From Piscinibacter caeni (GTDB lineage: Bacteria > Pseudomonadota > Gammaproteobacteria > Burkholderiales > Burkholderiaceae_C): a DNA stretch of 64,000 nt. Positions 32,348 to 41,153 of the stretch are shown piece by piece. A program made the position numbers and the translations under genes. Each line of letters starts with the position of its first letter. Within the stretch, counting starts at the first letter, position 1. Under the pieces are notes generated by a model that was not told the origin of the DNA, searched no databases, and saw only the letters and a program-made list of their open reading frames with translations. Location of the stretch: contig KZ836112.1 in NCBI GenBank assembly GCA_003265685.1, positions 1 to 64,000 on the forward strand, read 5' to 3'.

Positions 32348-33382
32348 ATGCAACGCCGCACCTTGCTGATCGCCGCCTCCGCCGGCACCGCCGGTCTCGC
32401 CGCGCCCGCCCTCGTGCGCGCCCAGGCCCTCGAGAAGCCCAGGCTGCCCATCGCGGTGGGCGGCAAGAACCTGCTGTACTACCTGCCGCTGACCATCGCC
32501 GAGAGCCAGGGCTACTTCAAGGCCGAGGGGCTGGACGTGACGGTGGCCGACTTCGCCGGCGGCTCGCAGGCGCTGCGCGCGGTGGTGGGCGGCAGCGCCG
32601 ACGTGGTCTCGGGCGCCTTCGAGCACACGCTGAACATGCAGGCCAAGGGCCAGCCGATGCGCGCCTTCGTGCTGCAGGGCCGCGCGCCGCAGATCGTGCT
32701 GGGCATCAACCCGAAGACGCTGCCGGGCTTCAAGGGCCTGGCGGACCTGAAGGGCCGCAAGATCGGCGTCACCGCGCCGGGTTCGTCGACCAACGTGATG
32801 GCGAACTTCGTGCTCGCCAAGGCCGGCATCAAGCCGGGCGAGGTGTCCATCGTCGGCGTGGGCGCGGGCAACGGCGCGGTGGCGGCGATGCGCGCCGGCC
32901 AGATCGACGCGATCAGCAACCTCGACCCGGTGATCACGCTGCTGCAGCGCTCGGGCGACCTGAAGATCGTCTCGGACACGCGCATCGTCGCCGAGGCCGA
33001 CAAGGTGTTCGGCGGGCCGATGCCCGCGGGCTGCCTGTACGCGCCGCTGCCCTTCGTCGAGAAGCACCCGGCCACCGCGCAGGCGCTGGCCAACGCGATC
33101 GTGCGCGCCGACAAGTGGATCCAGGCCGCCGGTCCGGGCGAGATCATCAAGGCGGTGCCGGAGAGCTACCTGCTCGGCGACCGCGCCGTCTACATCGACG
33201 CCTTCCTCGCCGCCAAGGGCGCGCTCTCGCCGGACGGCAGCTTCCCGGAGGCCGGCGCGGCCACCGCGGTGCGCGCGCTGCAGAGCATCGACGCCACGAT
33301 CAAGGACTACAGGTTCGACCTCGCCGCTGCCTGGACCAACGAGTTCGTCCGCAAGGCCAACGCGAAGTACCCGAAGGCATGA
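32348..33382 (+). CDS. ABC transporter substrate-binding protein (NMT1/SsuA/TauA-like)
   Basis: A 344-residue periplasmic binding protein with a Tat-like or Sec signal (Q-R-R-T-L-L-I, ending V-R-A-Q-A at about 26). The fold is of the nitrate/taurine/thiamine-precursor group: I-A-E-S-Q-G-Y-F-K-A-E-G-L and G-S-A-D-V-V motifs early, G-V-T-A-P-G-S-S-T in the middle. Related proteins deliver sulfonates, nitrate or pyrimidine precursors to an ABC permease. ATPase and permease genes follow after a 330-base gap that contains a small gene on the other strand. The substrate cannot be read from sequence. Confidence 0.85.
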   Translation: MQRRTLLIAASAGTAGLAAPALVRAQALEKPRLPIAVGGKNLLYYLPLTIAESQGYFKAEGLDVTVADFAGGSQALRAVVGGSADVVSGAFEHTLNMQAKGQPMRAFVLQGRAPQIVLGINPKTLPGFKGLADLKGRKIGVTAPGSSTNVMANFVLAKAGIKPGEVSIVGVGAGNGAVAAMRAGQIDAISNLDPVITLLQRSGDLKIVSDTRIVAEADKVFGGPMPAGCLYAPLPFVEKHPATAQALANAIVRADKWIQAAGPGEIIKAVPESYLLGDRAVYIDAFLAAKGALSPDGSFPEAGAATAVRALQSIDATIKDYRFDLAAAWTNEFVRKANAKYPKA

Positions 33383-33397
33383 CCGGGCCGGGCGGGG

Positions 33398-33427
33398 CGC
33401 GCGGGTGTCCGCGGGGACACCCGCGCG
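33398..33427. terminator. Strong bidirectional hairpin
   Basis: 13-bp perfect stem with loop GCGG (arms 33398-33410 and 33415-33427) right after the binding-protein stop and right after the end of the opposite small gene. No T tract on either side. Confidence 0.55.
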
Positions 33428-33434
33428 TGCGGGC

Positions 33435-33575
33435 TCAGTCCTGGCCGCCGACGAAGTCGTGCGTGTCCTGCGCGATCGGCGCATGGCCCGAGGGCATGAC
33501 GGCGCAGGCGGTGGTGGAGAGCACGAGGGCGGCGGCGAGCGCACCGGCCGCGAGACGAGCGATGAAGCGAGACAT
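33435..33575 (-). CDS. Small exported protein or lipoprotein (46 aa)
   Basis: A 46-residue reading frame with a clear signal peptide (positive start, hydrophobic A/L core) that ends at a cysteine (Cys24, T-T-A-C-A), then a short polar tail rich in His, Asp and Gly. GGAGG lies five bases before the ATG on the minus strand, much better than random. It sits alone inside an ABC transporter locus and reads toward the binding-protein gene, from which a hairpin separates it. The lipobox is imperfect (Thr at -3). No family recognised. Confidence 0.6.
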   Translation of the reverse strand: MSRFIARLAAGALAAALVLSTTACAVMPSGHAPIAQDTHDFVGGQD

Positions 33576-33713
33576 GGAAACCTCCGTCGATCTATGGCCC
33601 CGGGCCGGACTGCCCGGCGGCTCATGGCTTCACAGTAGGCGGGGCCGCGGCGCCGCGCCTCGGCAAGCCGGAGGACGCGGGCCGCGGCATCCACCGCACG
33701 GAGGAGGGCAGAC

Positions 33714-34517
33714 ATGAACCCACCCGCGCTGGCGCTGGCGGGCGTCACCTGCACCTTCGTCAGCCGCAGCGAGCCGGGCCAGCGCTACACCGCGGTGCGC
33801 GAGGTGTCGCTCAGCGTGGGCGAGGGCGAGTTCGTCTCGGTGGTGGGGCCCACCGGCTGCGGCAAGAGCACGCTGCTGAACGTCGGCGCCGGGCTGCTTG
33901 CGCCCAGCAGCGGCACGGTGCAGGTGTTCGGTGACGCGCTGGCCGGGCTGAACCGGCGTGCCGGCTACATGTTCCAGGCTGACAGCCTGATGCCCTGGCG
34001 CACCGCACTCGGCAACGTGATGGCGGGGCTGGAGTTCCGTGGCGTGGCCGACGCGCCGGCGCAGGCGCAGGAGTGGCTGCGCCGCGTCGGCCTCGGCGGC
34101 TTCGGCGACCGCTATCCGCACCAGCTCTCCGGCGGCATGCGCAAGCGTGTCAGCCTGGCCCAGACCCTGGTGCTGGACCCGGACATCATCCTGATGGACG
34201 AGCCCTTCTCCGCGCTCGACATCCAGACCCGCCAGCTGATGGAAAACGAGCTGCTGGCGCTGTGGGCCGCGAAGCGGAAGGCCGTCTTGTTCATCACCCA
34301 CGACCTCGACGAAGCGATCGCCCTGAGCGACCGCGTGATCGTGCTCTCGGCCGGGCCGGCGTCGCGCCCGATCGGCGAGTTCCGCATCGACCTGGCGCGC
34401 CCGCGCGACGTGGCCGAGGTGCGCGTCACGCCGCGCTTCATCGAACTGCACGAGGCCATCTGGGCGGTGCTGCGCGAGCAGGTGCTCGAGGGCTACCGGC
34501 AGCAGCTCGCCGCATGA
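33714..34517 (+). CDS. ABC transporter ATP-binding protein (SsuB/TauB/NrtD-like)
   Basis: A 267-residue ATPase. Walker A is G-P-T-G-C-G-K-S-T at about 44, the Q-loop is F-Q-A-D, the signature L-S-G-G-M-R-K-R (140s) replaces the usual LSGGQ, as is common in this subfamily, Walker B is I-I-L-M-D-E-P and the switch His is in I-T-H-D-L. GAGGAGGG precedes the ATG. The stop overlaps the permease start (ATGA). It partners the binding protein at 32348 and the permease. Confidence 0.88.
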   Translation: MNPPALALAGVTCTFVSRSEPGQRYTAVREVSLSVGEGEFVSVVGPTGCGKSTLLNVGAGLLAPSSGTVQVFGDALAGLNRRAGYMFQADSLMPWRTALGNVMAGLEFRGVADAPAQAQEWLRRVGLGGFGDRYPHQLSGGMRKRVSLAQTLVLDPDIILMDEPFSALDIQTRQLMENELLALWAAKRKAVLFITHDLDEAIALSDRVIVLSAGPASRPIGEFRIDLARPRDVAEVRVTPRFIELHEAIWAVLREQVLEGYRQQLAA

Positions 34518-35347
34518 AGCTCTGGGACGCGATCAAGCCGAGCGAGCGCAACCTGCGCCTGTGGCAGATCGGGCTGCTGGCGGCGGTGTTCGGCCTCTGG
34601 CACGTGCTCACCAAGCCGGGGCTGATCCCGCCGGTGGTGTTCGACAACGAGCGCCAGGCGGCCTTCTTCTTCGGCGAGCCGGTGCTGATCTTCGGCCGCA
34701 TCTGGGCCTGGTTCGTGGTCAACGCGGACATCTACCAGCACCTCTGGGTCACGCTGGTCGAGACGGTGCTGGCCTTCGGCATCGGCACGCTGCTGGGCCT
34801 GGCCTGCGGGCTGTGGCTCGCGCTCAGCCCGCTGGCCGCGCGCATCCTCGACCCCTACATCAAGGCGCTGAACAGCATGCCGCGCGTGATCCTGGCGCCG
34901 ATCTTCGCGGTCTGGTTCGGGCTCGGCATCGCGAGCAAGGTGGCGCTCGGCGTCACGCTGGTGTTCTTCATCGTCTTCTTCAACGTCTACCAGGGCGTGA
35001 AGGAGGTCAGCCCGGTGGTGCTGGCCAACGCGCGCATGCTCGGCGCCGACGCCCGCCAGCTGCTGCGCCACGTGTACCTGCCGAGTGCGACGAGCTGGGT
35101 GTTCAGCTCGCTGCACACCAGCGTCGGGCTGGCCTTCGTCGGCGCGGTGGTGGGCGAGTACCTGGGTTCGTCGCGCGGCGTCGGCTACCTGATCCTGCAG
35201 GCCGAGGGCGCGTTCGACATCAACACCGTGATGGCCGGCATCCTGGTGCTGACGGCCTTCGCGCTGGTGCTCGACGCACTGGTCGGGCGCATCGAGCGCC
35301 GGTTGATGAAGTGGCAGCCCAGGAGTGGCGAGACCGAGAAACTCTGA
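34514..35347 (+). CDS. ABC transporter permease (SsuC/TauC-like)
   Basis: A 277-residue membrane protein with about six helices. The cytoplasmic coupling segment E-x-x-x-x-x-x-x-x-x-G is visible as A-R-M-L-G-A-D-A-R-Q-L-L, where Ala replaces the usual first Glu. It forms the channel for the ATPase just upstream, which it overlaps by four bases. Typical length for binding-protein-dependent sulfonate/nitrate-type permeases. Followed 16 bases later by a PhoX-family gene, so the transporter and that protein may share an expression unit. Confidence 0.87.
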   Translation: MKLWDAIKPSERNLRLWQIGLLAAVFGLWHVLTKPGLIPPVVFDNERQAAFFFGEPVLIFGRIWAWFVVNADIYQHLWVTLVETVLAFGIGTLLGLACGLWLALSPLAARILDPYIKALNSMPRVILAPIFAVWFGLGIASKVALGVTLVFFIVFFNVYQGVKEVSPVVLANARMLGADARQLLRHVYLPSATSWVFSSLHTSVGLAFVGAVVGEYLGSSRGVGYLILQAEGAFDINTVMAGILVLTAFALVLDALVGRIERRLMKWQPRSGETEKL

Positions 35348-35363
35348 CGCGAAGGAGCCGCTT

Positions 35364-37271
35364 ATGGCCAAGGACTTCGGCACGATGGAAGACAGCAACC
35401 GCAGTGCCAACCCGAGCATCCACGAGGTGTCGGACCCGGCGCGGCGGCTCTGGGTGCACGGTGGCCTGGCCGCGCTGGCCGGCAGCGTGCTGGCGCCCTG
35501 GCTGGCCGGCTGCGCGAGCGCGCCGGCCGGCGGCGCTCCGCTGCTGGGCTTCAAGGGCATTCCGCCGACCCAGGCCGACGGCCTCGTGGTGCCCGAGGGC
35601 TACGTCGCCGAGGTGCTGGCGCCCTGGGGCGAGCCGGTCGGCATCCCGGGCCAGATGCCGGCCTGGCGCCCCGACGCGAGCAACAGTGCGGCCGAGCAGG
35701 CGGTGCAGATGGGCATGCACCACGACGGCATCCACTTCTACCCGCTCGAGGGCAGCGCGACACACGGACTGCTGGTGATGAACCACGAGTACGTCGACGA
35801 CGGCCTGCTGCACCCCGACGGTACGAAGACCTGGTCGGCCGACAAGGTGCGCAAGGCGCAGGCGGCGCATGGGGTCTCGGTGATCGAGGTCGCGCTGAAG
35901 GACGGCCGCTGGCAGATGGTGCGGTCCTCGCGCTGGGCGCGCCGCTTCACCGCCTTCGCGCCGTTTGCGGTGCAGGGCCCGGCGGCCGGCCATGCGCTGA
36001 TGAAGACCGCGGCCGATCCCGACGGCCGCACCGTGCTCGGCACGCTGAACAACTGCGCCAGCGGCATGACGCCCTGGGGCACCTACCTCTCGGGCGAGGA
36101 GAACTGGGCCTTCTACTTCGACGGCGGCGACAGCATCGACGCCGACCAGAAGCGCTGGGGCCTGCCCAGGAGCGGCTTCTACCGCTGGGCGGCGCACGAC
36201 GAGCGCTTCGACGCGCGCCGGCACCCGAACGAGTTCCACCGCTTCGGCTGGGTGGTCGAGATCGATCCGTTGGACCCGACCAGCCTGCCGGTCAAGCGCA
36301 CCGCGCTGGGCCGCGCGGCGCACGAAGGCGCCTGGGTCGGTGTGACGCAGGATGGGCGGGCCGTCGTCTACTCGGGCGAGGACGCACGCTTCGAGTACAT
36401 CTACAAGTTCGTCAGCCGCGACCGCATCGCGCCGGGCGGCGGGCGCGCCAACCGCGAGCTGCTCGACCACGGCACCTTGTACGTGGCGCGCTTCGATGCC
36501 GACGGCAGCGGCCGCTGGCTGCCGCTGGTGCATGGCCAGGGGCCGCTGACGCCGGCCAACGGCTTTGCCGACCCCGGCGAGGTGGTGATCAAGACGCGCC
36601 AGGCGAGCGACCGGCTGGGCGCGACGAAGATGGACCGCCCCGAGTGGCTGGCCATCGACCAGGCCGCGCGCGAGGTCTACTGCACGCTGACCAACAACAG
36701 CGCGCGCGGGGCGCCCGGCATGCCGGGACCGGACGCTGCCAACCCGCGCGCCAACAACGTGATGGGCCAGATCATCCGCTGGAAGGAGGACGGCGACTTC
36801 GACGCCACCACCTTCCGCTGGAACCACCTCGTGCTCGCCGGCGACCCGGCCAATGCGCGCCCCGAGGCGCAGGGCAACATCAAGGGCGACCTGTTCGCCT
36901 GCCCGGACGGCCTGATGCTCGATGCGCGCGGCGTGCTGTGGATCCAGACCGATGCGCACGCGACGCAGATGTACAAGGGCGAGTTCGCGCGCATCGGCAG
37001 CAACCAGATGCTGGCCTGCGACCGCACCAGCGGCGAGATCCGGCGCTTCCTGACCGGGCCGGTGAACTGCGAGATCACCGGCGCGACGATGACGCCCGAC
37101 CTGCGCACGCTGTTCATCAACGTGCAGCACCCGGGCGAGACGCCGAGCGACCGCAGCGACCCGGCCGAACCCGACAAGTACTCGCGCTGGCCGAGCGGCC
37201 AGCCGGGCGCGCGTCCACGCTCGGCCACGGTGGCGATCCGGCGCCGCGACGGCGGCATCGTCGGCACCTGA
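35364..37271 (+). CDS. phoX: PhoX-family (DUF839) exported protein
   Basis: A 635-residue protein with an R-R-L-W-V-H-G-G Tat-like start, a hydrophobic stretch and L-A-G-C-A at about 45, so it is exported and possibly lipidated. The rest is the PhoX six-bladed propeller: M-N-H-E-Y, G-T-x-L-S-G-E-E-N (iron/calcium site region) and P-D-G-L and Q-H-P-G-E near the end. PhoX of Pseudomonas and Vibrio is a calcium/iron alkaline phosphatase; many DUF839 proteins have not been tested. AAGGAG precedes ATG 35364. Its link to the ABC transporter suggests it may release the imported nutrient from a phospho-compound. Confidence 0.83.
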   Translation: MAKDFGTMEDSNRSANPSIHEVSDPARRLWVHGGLAALAGSVLAPWLAGCASAPAGGAPLLGFKGIPPTQADGLVVPEGYVAEVLAPWGEPVGIPGQMPAWRPDASNSAAEQAVQMGMHHDGIHFYPLEGSATHGLLVMNHEYVDDGLLHPDGTKTWSADKVRKAQAAHGVSVIEVALKDGRWQMVRSSRWARRFTAFAPFAVQGPAAGHALMKTAADPDGRTVLGTLNNCASGMTPWGTYLSGEENWAFYFDGGDSIDADQKRWGLPRSGFYRWAAHDERFDARRHPNEFHRFGWVVEIDPLDPTSLPVKRTALGRAAHEGAWVGVTQDGRAVVYSGEDARFEYIYKFVSRDRIAPGGGRANRELLDHGTLYVARFDADGSGRWLPLVHGQGPLTPANGFADPGEVVIKTRQASDRLGATKMDRPEWLAIDQAAREVYCTLTNNSARGAPGMPGPDAANPRANNVMGQIIRWKEDGDFDATTFRWNHLVLAGDPANARPEAQGNIKGDLFACPDGLMLDARGVLWIQTDAHATQMYKGEFARIGSNQMLACDRTSGEIRRFLTGPVNCEITGATMTPDLRTLFINVQHPGETPSDRSDPAEPDKYSRWPSGQPGARPRSATVAIRRRDGGIVGT

Positions 37272-37423
37272 ACGGCCCGCGATGAGCGGCATAAATCGCG
37301 TGTTGAATCAGATCTATCACTGAACCGGATCAATCCGACCTTGCACCTGTAATTCGGGACTTCTCCGCGCGACGACTGTGCTTGAATTCGCGCTCTGCCG
37401 TGAACTGCGGATTCCTGAGCACC
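37272..37423 (+). promoter_or_regulatory. Promoter region of the OmpR-type regulator with Fnr-like box
   Basis: AT-richer than its surroundings. Contains an inverted repeat CGCGAT-N11-ATCGCG (37278-37300) and CTGAA-CCGG-ATCAA (37320-37333), one base from the TTGA-N6-TCAA core. Weak evidence for Fnr/Dnr-type control. Confidence 0.3.
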
Positions 37424-38110
37424 ATGTTCCCGACCCGACTCGCCCTGATCGACGACGACAAGGAGTACACCGAGTTCCTCGCGCAGTATTTGCGCGCGCG
37501 AGGCATCCAGGTCGACGTGTTCGACGACAGCAACGACCTGCTGGCGCACTCCGATCCCTACGCTTACGACTTCTACGTCGTCGACCTGATGCTGCCCGGC
37601 ATCGACGGCCTGGACATGATCAAGGTGCTGCGCCGGCGCAGCGACGCGGGCCTGCTGGTGGTCTCGGGCCGGCTCTCGCCCGACGTGTTCAAGGAAGTGG
37701 TGCAGGCCGGCGCCGACATGTACCTCGCCAAGCCGGTGCAGTTCGAGCAGGTGGCCATCGCGATCGAGGCGGTGCAGCGCCGCGCCGCCAAGACCGGGCT
37801 GGCCAACGCGCCCTGGAAGCTCGACCGCCGCGCCGGCCAGCTGATCGCGCCGGACGGCGCGCGCGTGGACCTGAGCGAGACCGACATCGCCGTGCTCGAG
37901 TGCTTCGTGGAAGCGGCCGGCGACGTGGTCAGCCGCGAGCACCTGCGCATGAAGCTCGGCCGCGACACCGAACGCGACGCGGCCGACGGCCTGAACGCGA
38001 CCATCTACCGCCTGCGCCGCCGCATCGAGCGCGCCACGCCGGCCATCGTGCCGCTGCAGTCGCGCTCGCGCGTCGGCTACGTGTTCAAGTCGGAGCTGCT
38101 CGCCGTCTGA
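37424..38110 (+). CDS. OmpR/PhoB-type response regulator
   Basis: A 228-residue regulator. Receiver domain 1-120: acidic pocket D-D-D at 10-12, phosphoacceptor Asp54 in V-V-D-L-M-L-P-G, switch Ser in V-V-S-G-R and Lys in L-A-K-P-V. C-terminal winged helix at about 130-225, ending G-Y-V-F-K. An upstream in-frame TTG is possible, but ATG 37424 puts the receiver at the usual distance. A histidine kinase lies next door on the other strand in a converging orientation; a pairing is plausible but the geometry is not that of an operon. Confidence 0.86.
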   Translation: MFPTRLALIDDDKEYTEFLAQYLRARGIQVDVFDDSNDLLAHSDPYAYDFYVVDLMLPGIDGLDMIKVLRRRSDAGLLVVSGRLSPDVFKEVVQAGADMYLAKPVQFEQVAIAIEAVQRRAAKTGLANAPWKLDRRAGQLIAPDGARVDLSETDIAVLECFVEAAGDVVSREHLRMKLGRDTERDAADGLNATIYRLRRRIERATPAIVPLQSRSRVGYVFKSELLAV

Positions 38111-38134
38111 TCGCGGCGCCGCGCGGGCTCAGGC

Positions 38135-40207
38135 TCACTCCGCCGGCTCCTGCACGACCACCAGCCGCATCGTGACCCGGCCGGGCTCGTTGCAGGCCAG
38201 CTCGACGCGGCCCTCGTGCAGCTCCATCACGCGGCGCACGATGTAGAGGCCCAGGCCGTGGCCGTGGCTCGAGCCGCGCGCGCCGCGCTCGAACAGCCGC
38301 GGCACCAGGGCGGCCGGAATGCCCGGCCCGGCATTCGTGACCTCGATCACCAGCGCCAGCGGCTGGTCGGAATCCGACAGCCGCACCCGCACCGGTGTGC
38401 CGGCCGGGCCGTGCCTGAGCGCGTTGGACAGCAGGTTGCGCAGCGCCAGGCGCATCAGGCTCATGTCCATCGAGGCGGTGCGCGTGGAGGTGGCGCGCTC
38501 GACCTGCACCCGGGCGCGCTGGTCGGCCGGCATGTCGGCCACCGCCACCGCGACCAGCGTGTCGACGTCGCTGTCCTCGCGCGCGATCGGGTCCGGTCGC
38601 GCCAGCAGGCTGGCCACGGCCAGGGTGTTGTCGAGGCGTCCCAGCACCTGGTTCATCACCACCTGCGCGCGCGACAGCCGCAGCGACGCGGCCGGCTCGT
38701 CGACCTCGGCCAGCACCGTGGCCGCACTCTGCAGCGCCGCCGAGGCGTTGTTCAGCGGCTGGCGCACCTCGTGCGCCAGCACGTCGAGCATCTCGCCGCG
38801 CTCGCCCACCATCGCATCGAGTTCCTGCGCATGGGCCTCGATCTGCGCGCGCAGCGACTGTTCGCGCGCCAGCTCGGCCTCGTTGCGGCGCTGCTCGGTG
38901 ATGTCCTGCAGCGCGCCGACCACGCGCACGGCACGCCCGTCGCGCCCCTCGACCTCGGCCACGACGCGGCCCCAGATCGACCGCCCGGTCGCGGTGACCA
39001 GCGGGATGTCGATCATCCACGAGGCGCCGGGCGGTTCGGCGCCGAGCCGGGCGCGCACCGACGCGCGCACCTCCGGCGCGACGAACTGGAGCGCCTCGTC
39101 GAGGTGCGGCCGGTGCCCCGGCGCCAGGTCGAGCAAGCGGCAGGTCTGGGCGGACCAGGTGACGAGGCCGCTGGCCAGGTCCAGCTCCCAGCCCCCGACG
39201 GCGGCGATCCGGCCGGTGCGGTCCAGGAAAGCCTCGCTGGCCTGCAGCGCGAGCCGGTTGGCCAGCTCGCGCCGCCGCGCCAGCAGCACCAGCGCGGTCG
39301 AGACGAGCAGCAACACCATCGTCAGCGCGCACAGCGCGCCGACCACCAACACCTCGGCCCGCCAGGGGGCGAGGAAGTCGGCCGTGCCCAGCCCGACGAT
39401 CACCAGCAGCGGATAGTTGTCCAGGCGCCGATAGGCATTGGCCCGTTCGATGTGGTCCAGCGCGGTGCGGGCGATGTAGCTGCCGGCCTGCGGCCGCGCC
39501 TGCAGCGCCTGCGCGAGCTCCTGCGACACGCGTGTGGTGCCCAGGCCGCCGGGCGAGGCGTCCGACCCCGTGTGACGCGCCACCAGGCCCAGCGACGGGA
39601 GCAGCCGCAGGCTGCCCGCGCCGTCGTGCCCGAGGTTGACGTTGGCGAACAGCGCCTGGAAGTTCGCGGTCGGCAAGCGCGCGAACACGATGCCGTCGAA
39701 CCCACCGTCGGGGCGCGCGAGCCGCCGCGCGAGCACGACCTCCCAGTGACCGGCCTCGGCCTGGCGCAAGCCACCGAGCACCGCCTCGGCAGCAGCGCCG
39801 CGGGCGCGCACGAAGTAGTCCTGCGCGGAGACGTCGGTGTCGCGCGCCGGGCCCGTGCCGGGCTCGACACGGCCGTCGGCGTCGGCAGCGTACAGGTCGA
39901 CCTGGCCGTCGAACAGCGTGGCCTGGCGGCGCAGCAGGGCGTCCAACGGGCGCCCGGTCGCACCCGGCCGGGCATGCTCGAGGGTGATCGAGCGCAGCGC
40001 CATGTCGACGCGGTCGAGTTCGGCGTCGATGGACTGGCTCAGGCCGCGCGCCAGGTTGTCCACCGCGTCCAGGGCGCGCTGCTCGAACGAGCGCTGGCTC
40101 GTCAGCAGCGCGATCCACGACGTCGCGACCACGAGGAGCATCACCACCGAGTTCCCGCCGATCAGCCAGGCCGGCAGGCGGCGGGACGTCAGGCGTGACC
40201 AGGGCAT
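38135..40207 (-). CDS. Membrane-bound PAS histidine kinase with periplasmic PDC/dCache-like sensor
   Basis: A 690-residue sensor. Helix 1 lies at about 13-35, a large periplasmic region of PDC/Cache type covers about 36-280 and helix 2 about 285-310. A PAS domain follows (about 335-450, with the PAC-type G-A-L-Q-D-I-T-E) and a coiled coil. The H-box is L-A-H-E-V-R-Q-P-L-N-N, with His479, and the HATPase domain shows N-L-L-S-N-A, N-A-G-P-G-I-P and G-H-G-L-G-L-Y. The E-V-R-Q-P-L variant marks the HPK4 family. The signal is probably a small carboxylate or amino acid, from Cache domain knowledge. A strong terminator lies 57 bases upstream of its start. Confidence 0.86.
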   Translation of the reverse strand: MPWSRLTSRRLPAWLIGGNSVVMLLVVATSWIALLTSQRSFEQRALDAVDNLARGLSQSIDAELDRVDMALRSITLEHARPGATGRPLDALLRRQATLFDGQVDLYAADADGRVEPGTGPARDTDVSAQDYFVRARGAAAEAVLGGLRQAEAGHWEVVLARRLARPDGGFDGIVFARLPTANFQALFANVNLGHDGAGSLRLLPSLGLVARHTGSDASPGGLGTTRVSQELAQALQARPQAGSYIARTALDHIERANAYRRLDNYPLLVIVGLGTADFLAPWRAEVLVVGALCALTMVLLLVSTALVLLARRRELANRLALQASEAFLDRTGRIAAVGGWELDLASGLVTWSAQTCRLLDLAPGHRPHLDEALQFVAPEVRASVRARLGAEPPGASWMIDIPLVTATGRSIWGRVVAEVEGRDGRAVRVVGALQDITEQRRNEAELAREQSLRAQIEAHAQELDAMVGERGEMLDVLAHEVRQPLNNASAALQSAATVLAEVDEPAASLRLSRAQVVMNQVLGRLDNTLAVASLLARPDPIAREDSDVDTLVAVAVADMPADQRARVQVERATSTRTASMDMSLMRLALRNLLSNALRHGPAGTPVRVRLSDSDQPLALVIEVTNAGPGIPAALVPRLFERGARGSSHGHGLGLYIVRRVMELHEGRVELACNEPGRVTMRLVVVQEPAE

Positions 40208-40263
40208 GGGCGTGTTCGAGTCGTGGCGACGAGCCGCGACGATAGCGCCGGTGGCCGGCCCAC

Positions 40264-40297
40264 AAAAAAAGAGCCCACCCGGGTGAGCAGGTGGGCT
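40264..40297 (-). terminator. Rho-independent terminator, small-RNA end or attenuator
   Basis: On the minus strand: 8-bp stem AGCCCACC...GGTGGGCT with a 10-base loop, followed by seven T. Just 5' of it lies a second hairpin, GTCCT-N6-AGGAC (40305-40320). No annotated gene ends here, so it terminates either an unannotated small RNA or the leader of the histidine kinase message. Confidence 0.72.
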
Positions 40298-40513
40298 GTG
40301 TCAAGTCCTCAAGAAAGGACGTCGTTGGGCCGGGTGTCGGTCTCTCGCCCTGTCGTGATGCCGGGTGGGCATCGGCGGGCGTTGCGGACCTTTGAGCGCG
40401 TGATCTGGATGAGATCCCGTGTGACAGCAATGCGGCAGACTCTATGGGTCGTGCCCTGGAGAGGCCATCCCCAATACGAGGGACACTCGGGCACCGGCCG
40501 GCGACGCGCCACA
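40298..40513 (-). ncRNA. Candidate small RNA or mRNA leader
   Basis: No protein gene is visible in the 300 bases between the kinase and the UPF0149 gene. Two tandem hairpins and a canonical terminator on the minus strand imply a transcript that ends near 40264. Its 5' end and promoter cannot be fixed by eye; the coordinates are the spacer limits. Confidence 0.35.
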
Positions 40514-41149
40514 ATGGTGCTCATGTCGCCGCCGACGAGGCCCGTCCCTGCCACCGCCGCACCGCTGGGCGAGGCCGATCTGCACGCGCTGCAGGCGGCC
40601 ATCGACCGGCTGCCCGCGCCGCTCGAGCCGCTCGAGCCCGACATGATCGACGGCTACCTCTGCGGCGTGCTGCTGCAGCCGGTGCCGGTGCCGGTCGAGC
40701 GCTGGTGGCCGCATGTGCCGGATGCCGATGCGCGCCGCGTGCCGCGCGGCGTCGACGTGGCGCGGCTGCGCTCACTGGTGCTGCGCCGGCACGCCGAGCT
40801 GGACCGCGCGATCGCGCAGCGGCAGTGGTTCGATCCCTGGGTGTTCGAGCTCGACGACCCGCAGGCCACGCCGTCCGATGCCGTGTACGGCTGGGTGGCG
40901 GGATTCGCGACCGCGCTGTCGCTGTTCCCGGCGCTGCAGCAGCTCGATGCGGCGCGTCTGAAGGAGCCGCTCGCGCTGATCTACCGCCACCTCGACCCCG
41001 AGGACCTGGAGGACGCGGACGACCTGCTCGAGGAGATCGAGTCGATCGAGCCGGCGCAGACGCTGGCCGAAGCCGTCGAGGACCTGGTGCGCGCCACCTT
41101 GCTGCTCGCTGACGTCTCGCGCCCGCGCCCGCCCGCAGCGCGGCGCTGA
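40514..41149 (+). CDS. UPF0149 (YgfB/YecA-like) family protein
   Basis: A 211-residue protein of the UPF0149 family: helix-rich, with M-I-D-G-Y-L-C-G near residue 45, the W-V-A-G-F-A region at about 130 and the acidic tail D-P-E-D-L-E-D-A-D-D-L-L-E. Members are often annotated YecA or YgfB; Pseudomonas YgfB represses ampDh3 expression. No C-terminal SEC-C zinc motif is present, so it is the short type. ATG 40514 and 40523 are both possible; neither has a ribosome site. It converges on priA. Confidence 0.78.
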   Translation: MVLMSPPTRPVPATAAPLGEADLHALQAAIDRLPAPLEPLEPDMIDGYLCGVLLQPVPVPVERWWPHVPDADARRVPRGVDVARLRSLVLRRHAELDRAIAQRQWFDPWVFELDDPQATPSDAVYGWVAGFATALSLFPALQQLDAARLKEPLALIYRHLDPEDLEDADDLLEEIESIEPAQTLAEAVEDLVRATLLLADVSRPRPPAARR

Positions 41150-41153
41150 TCGA

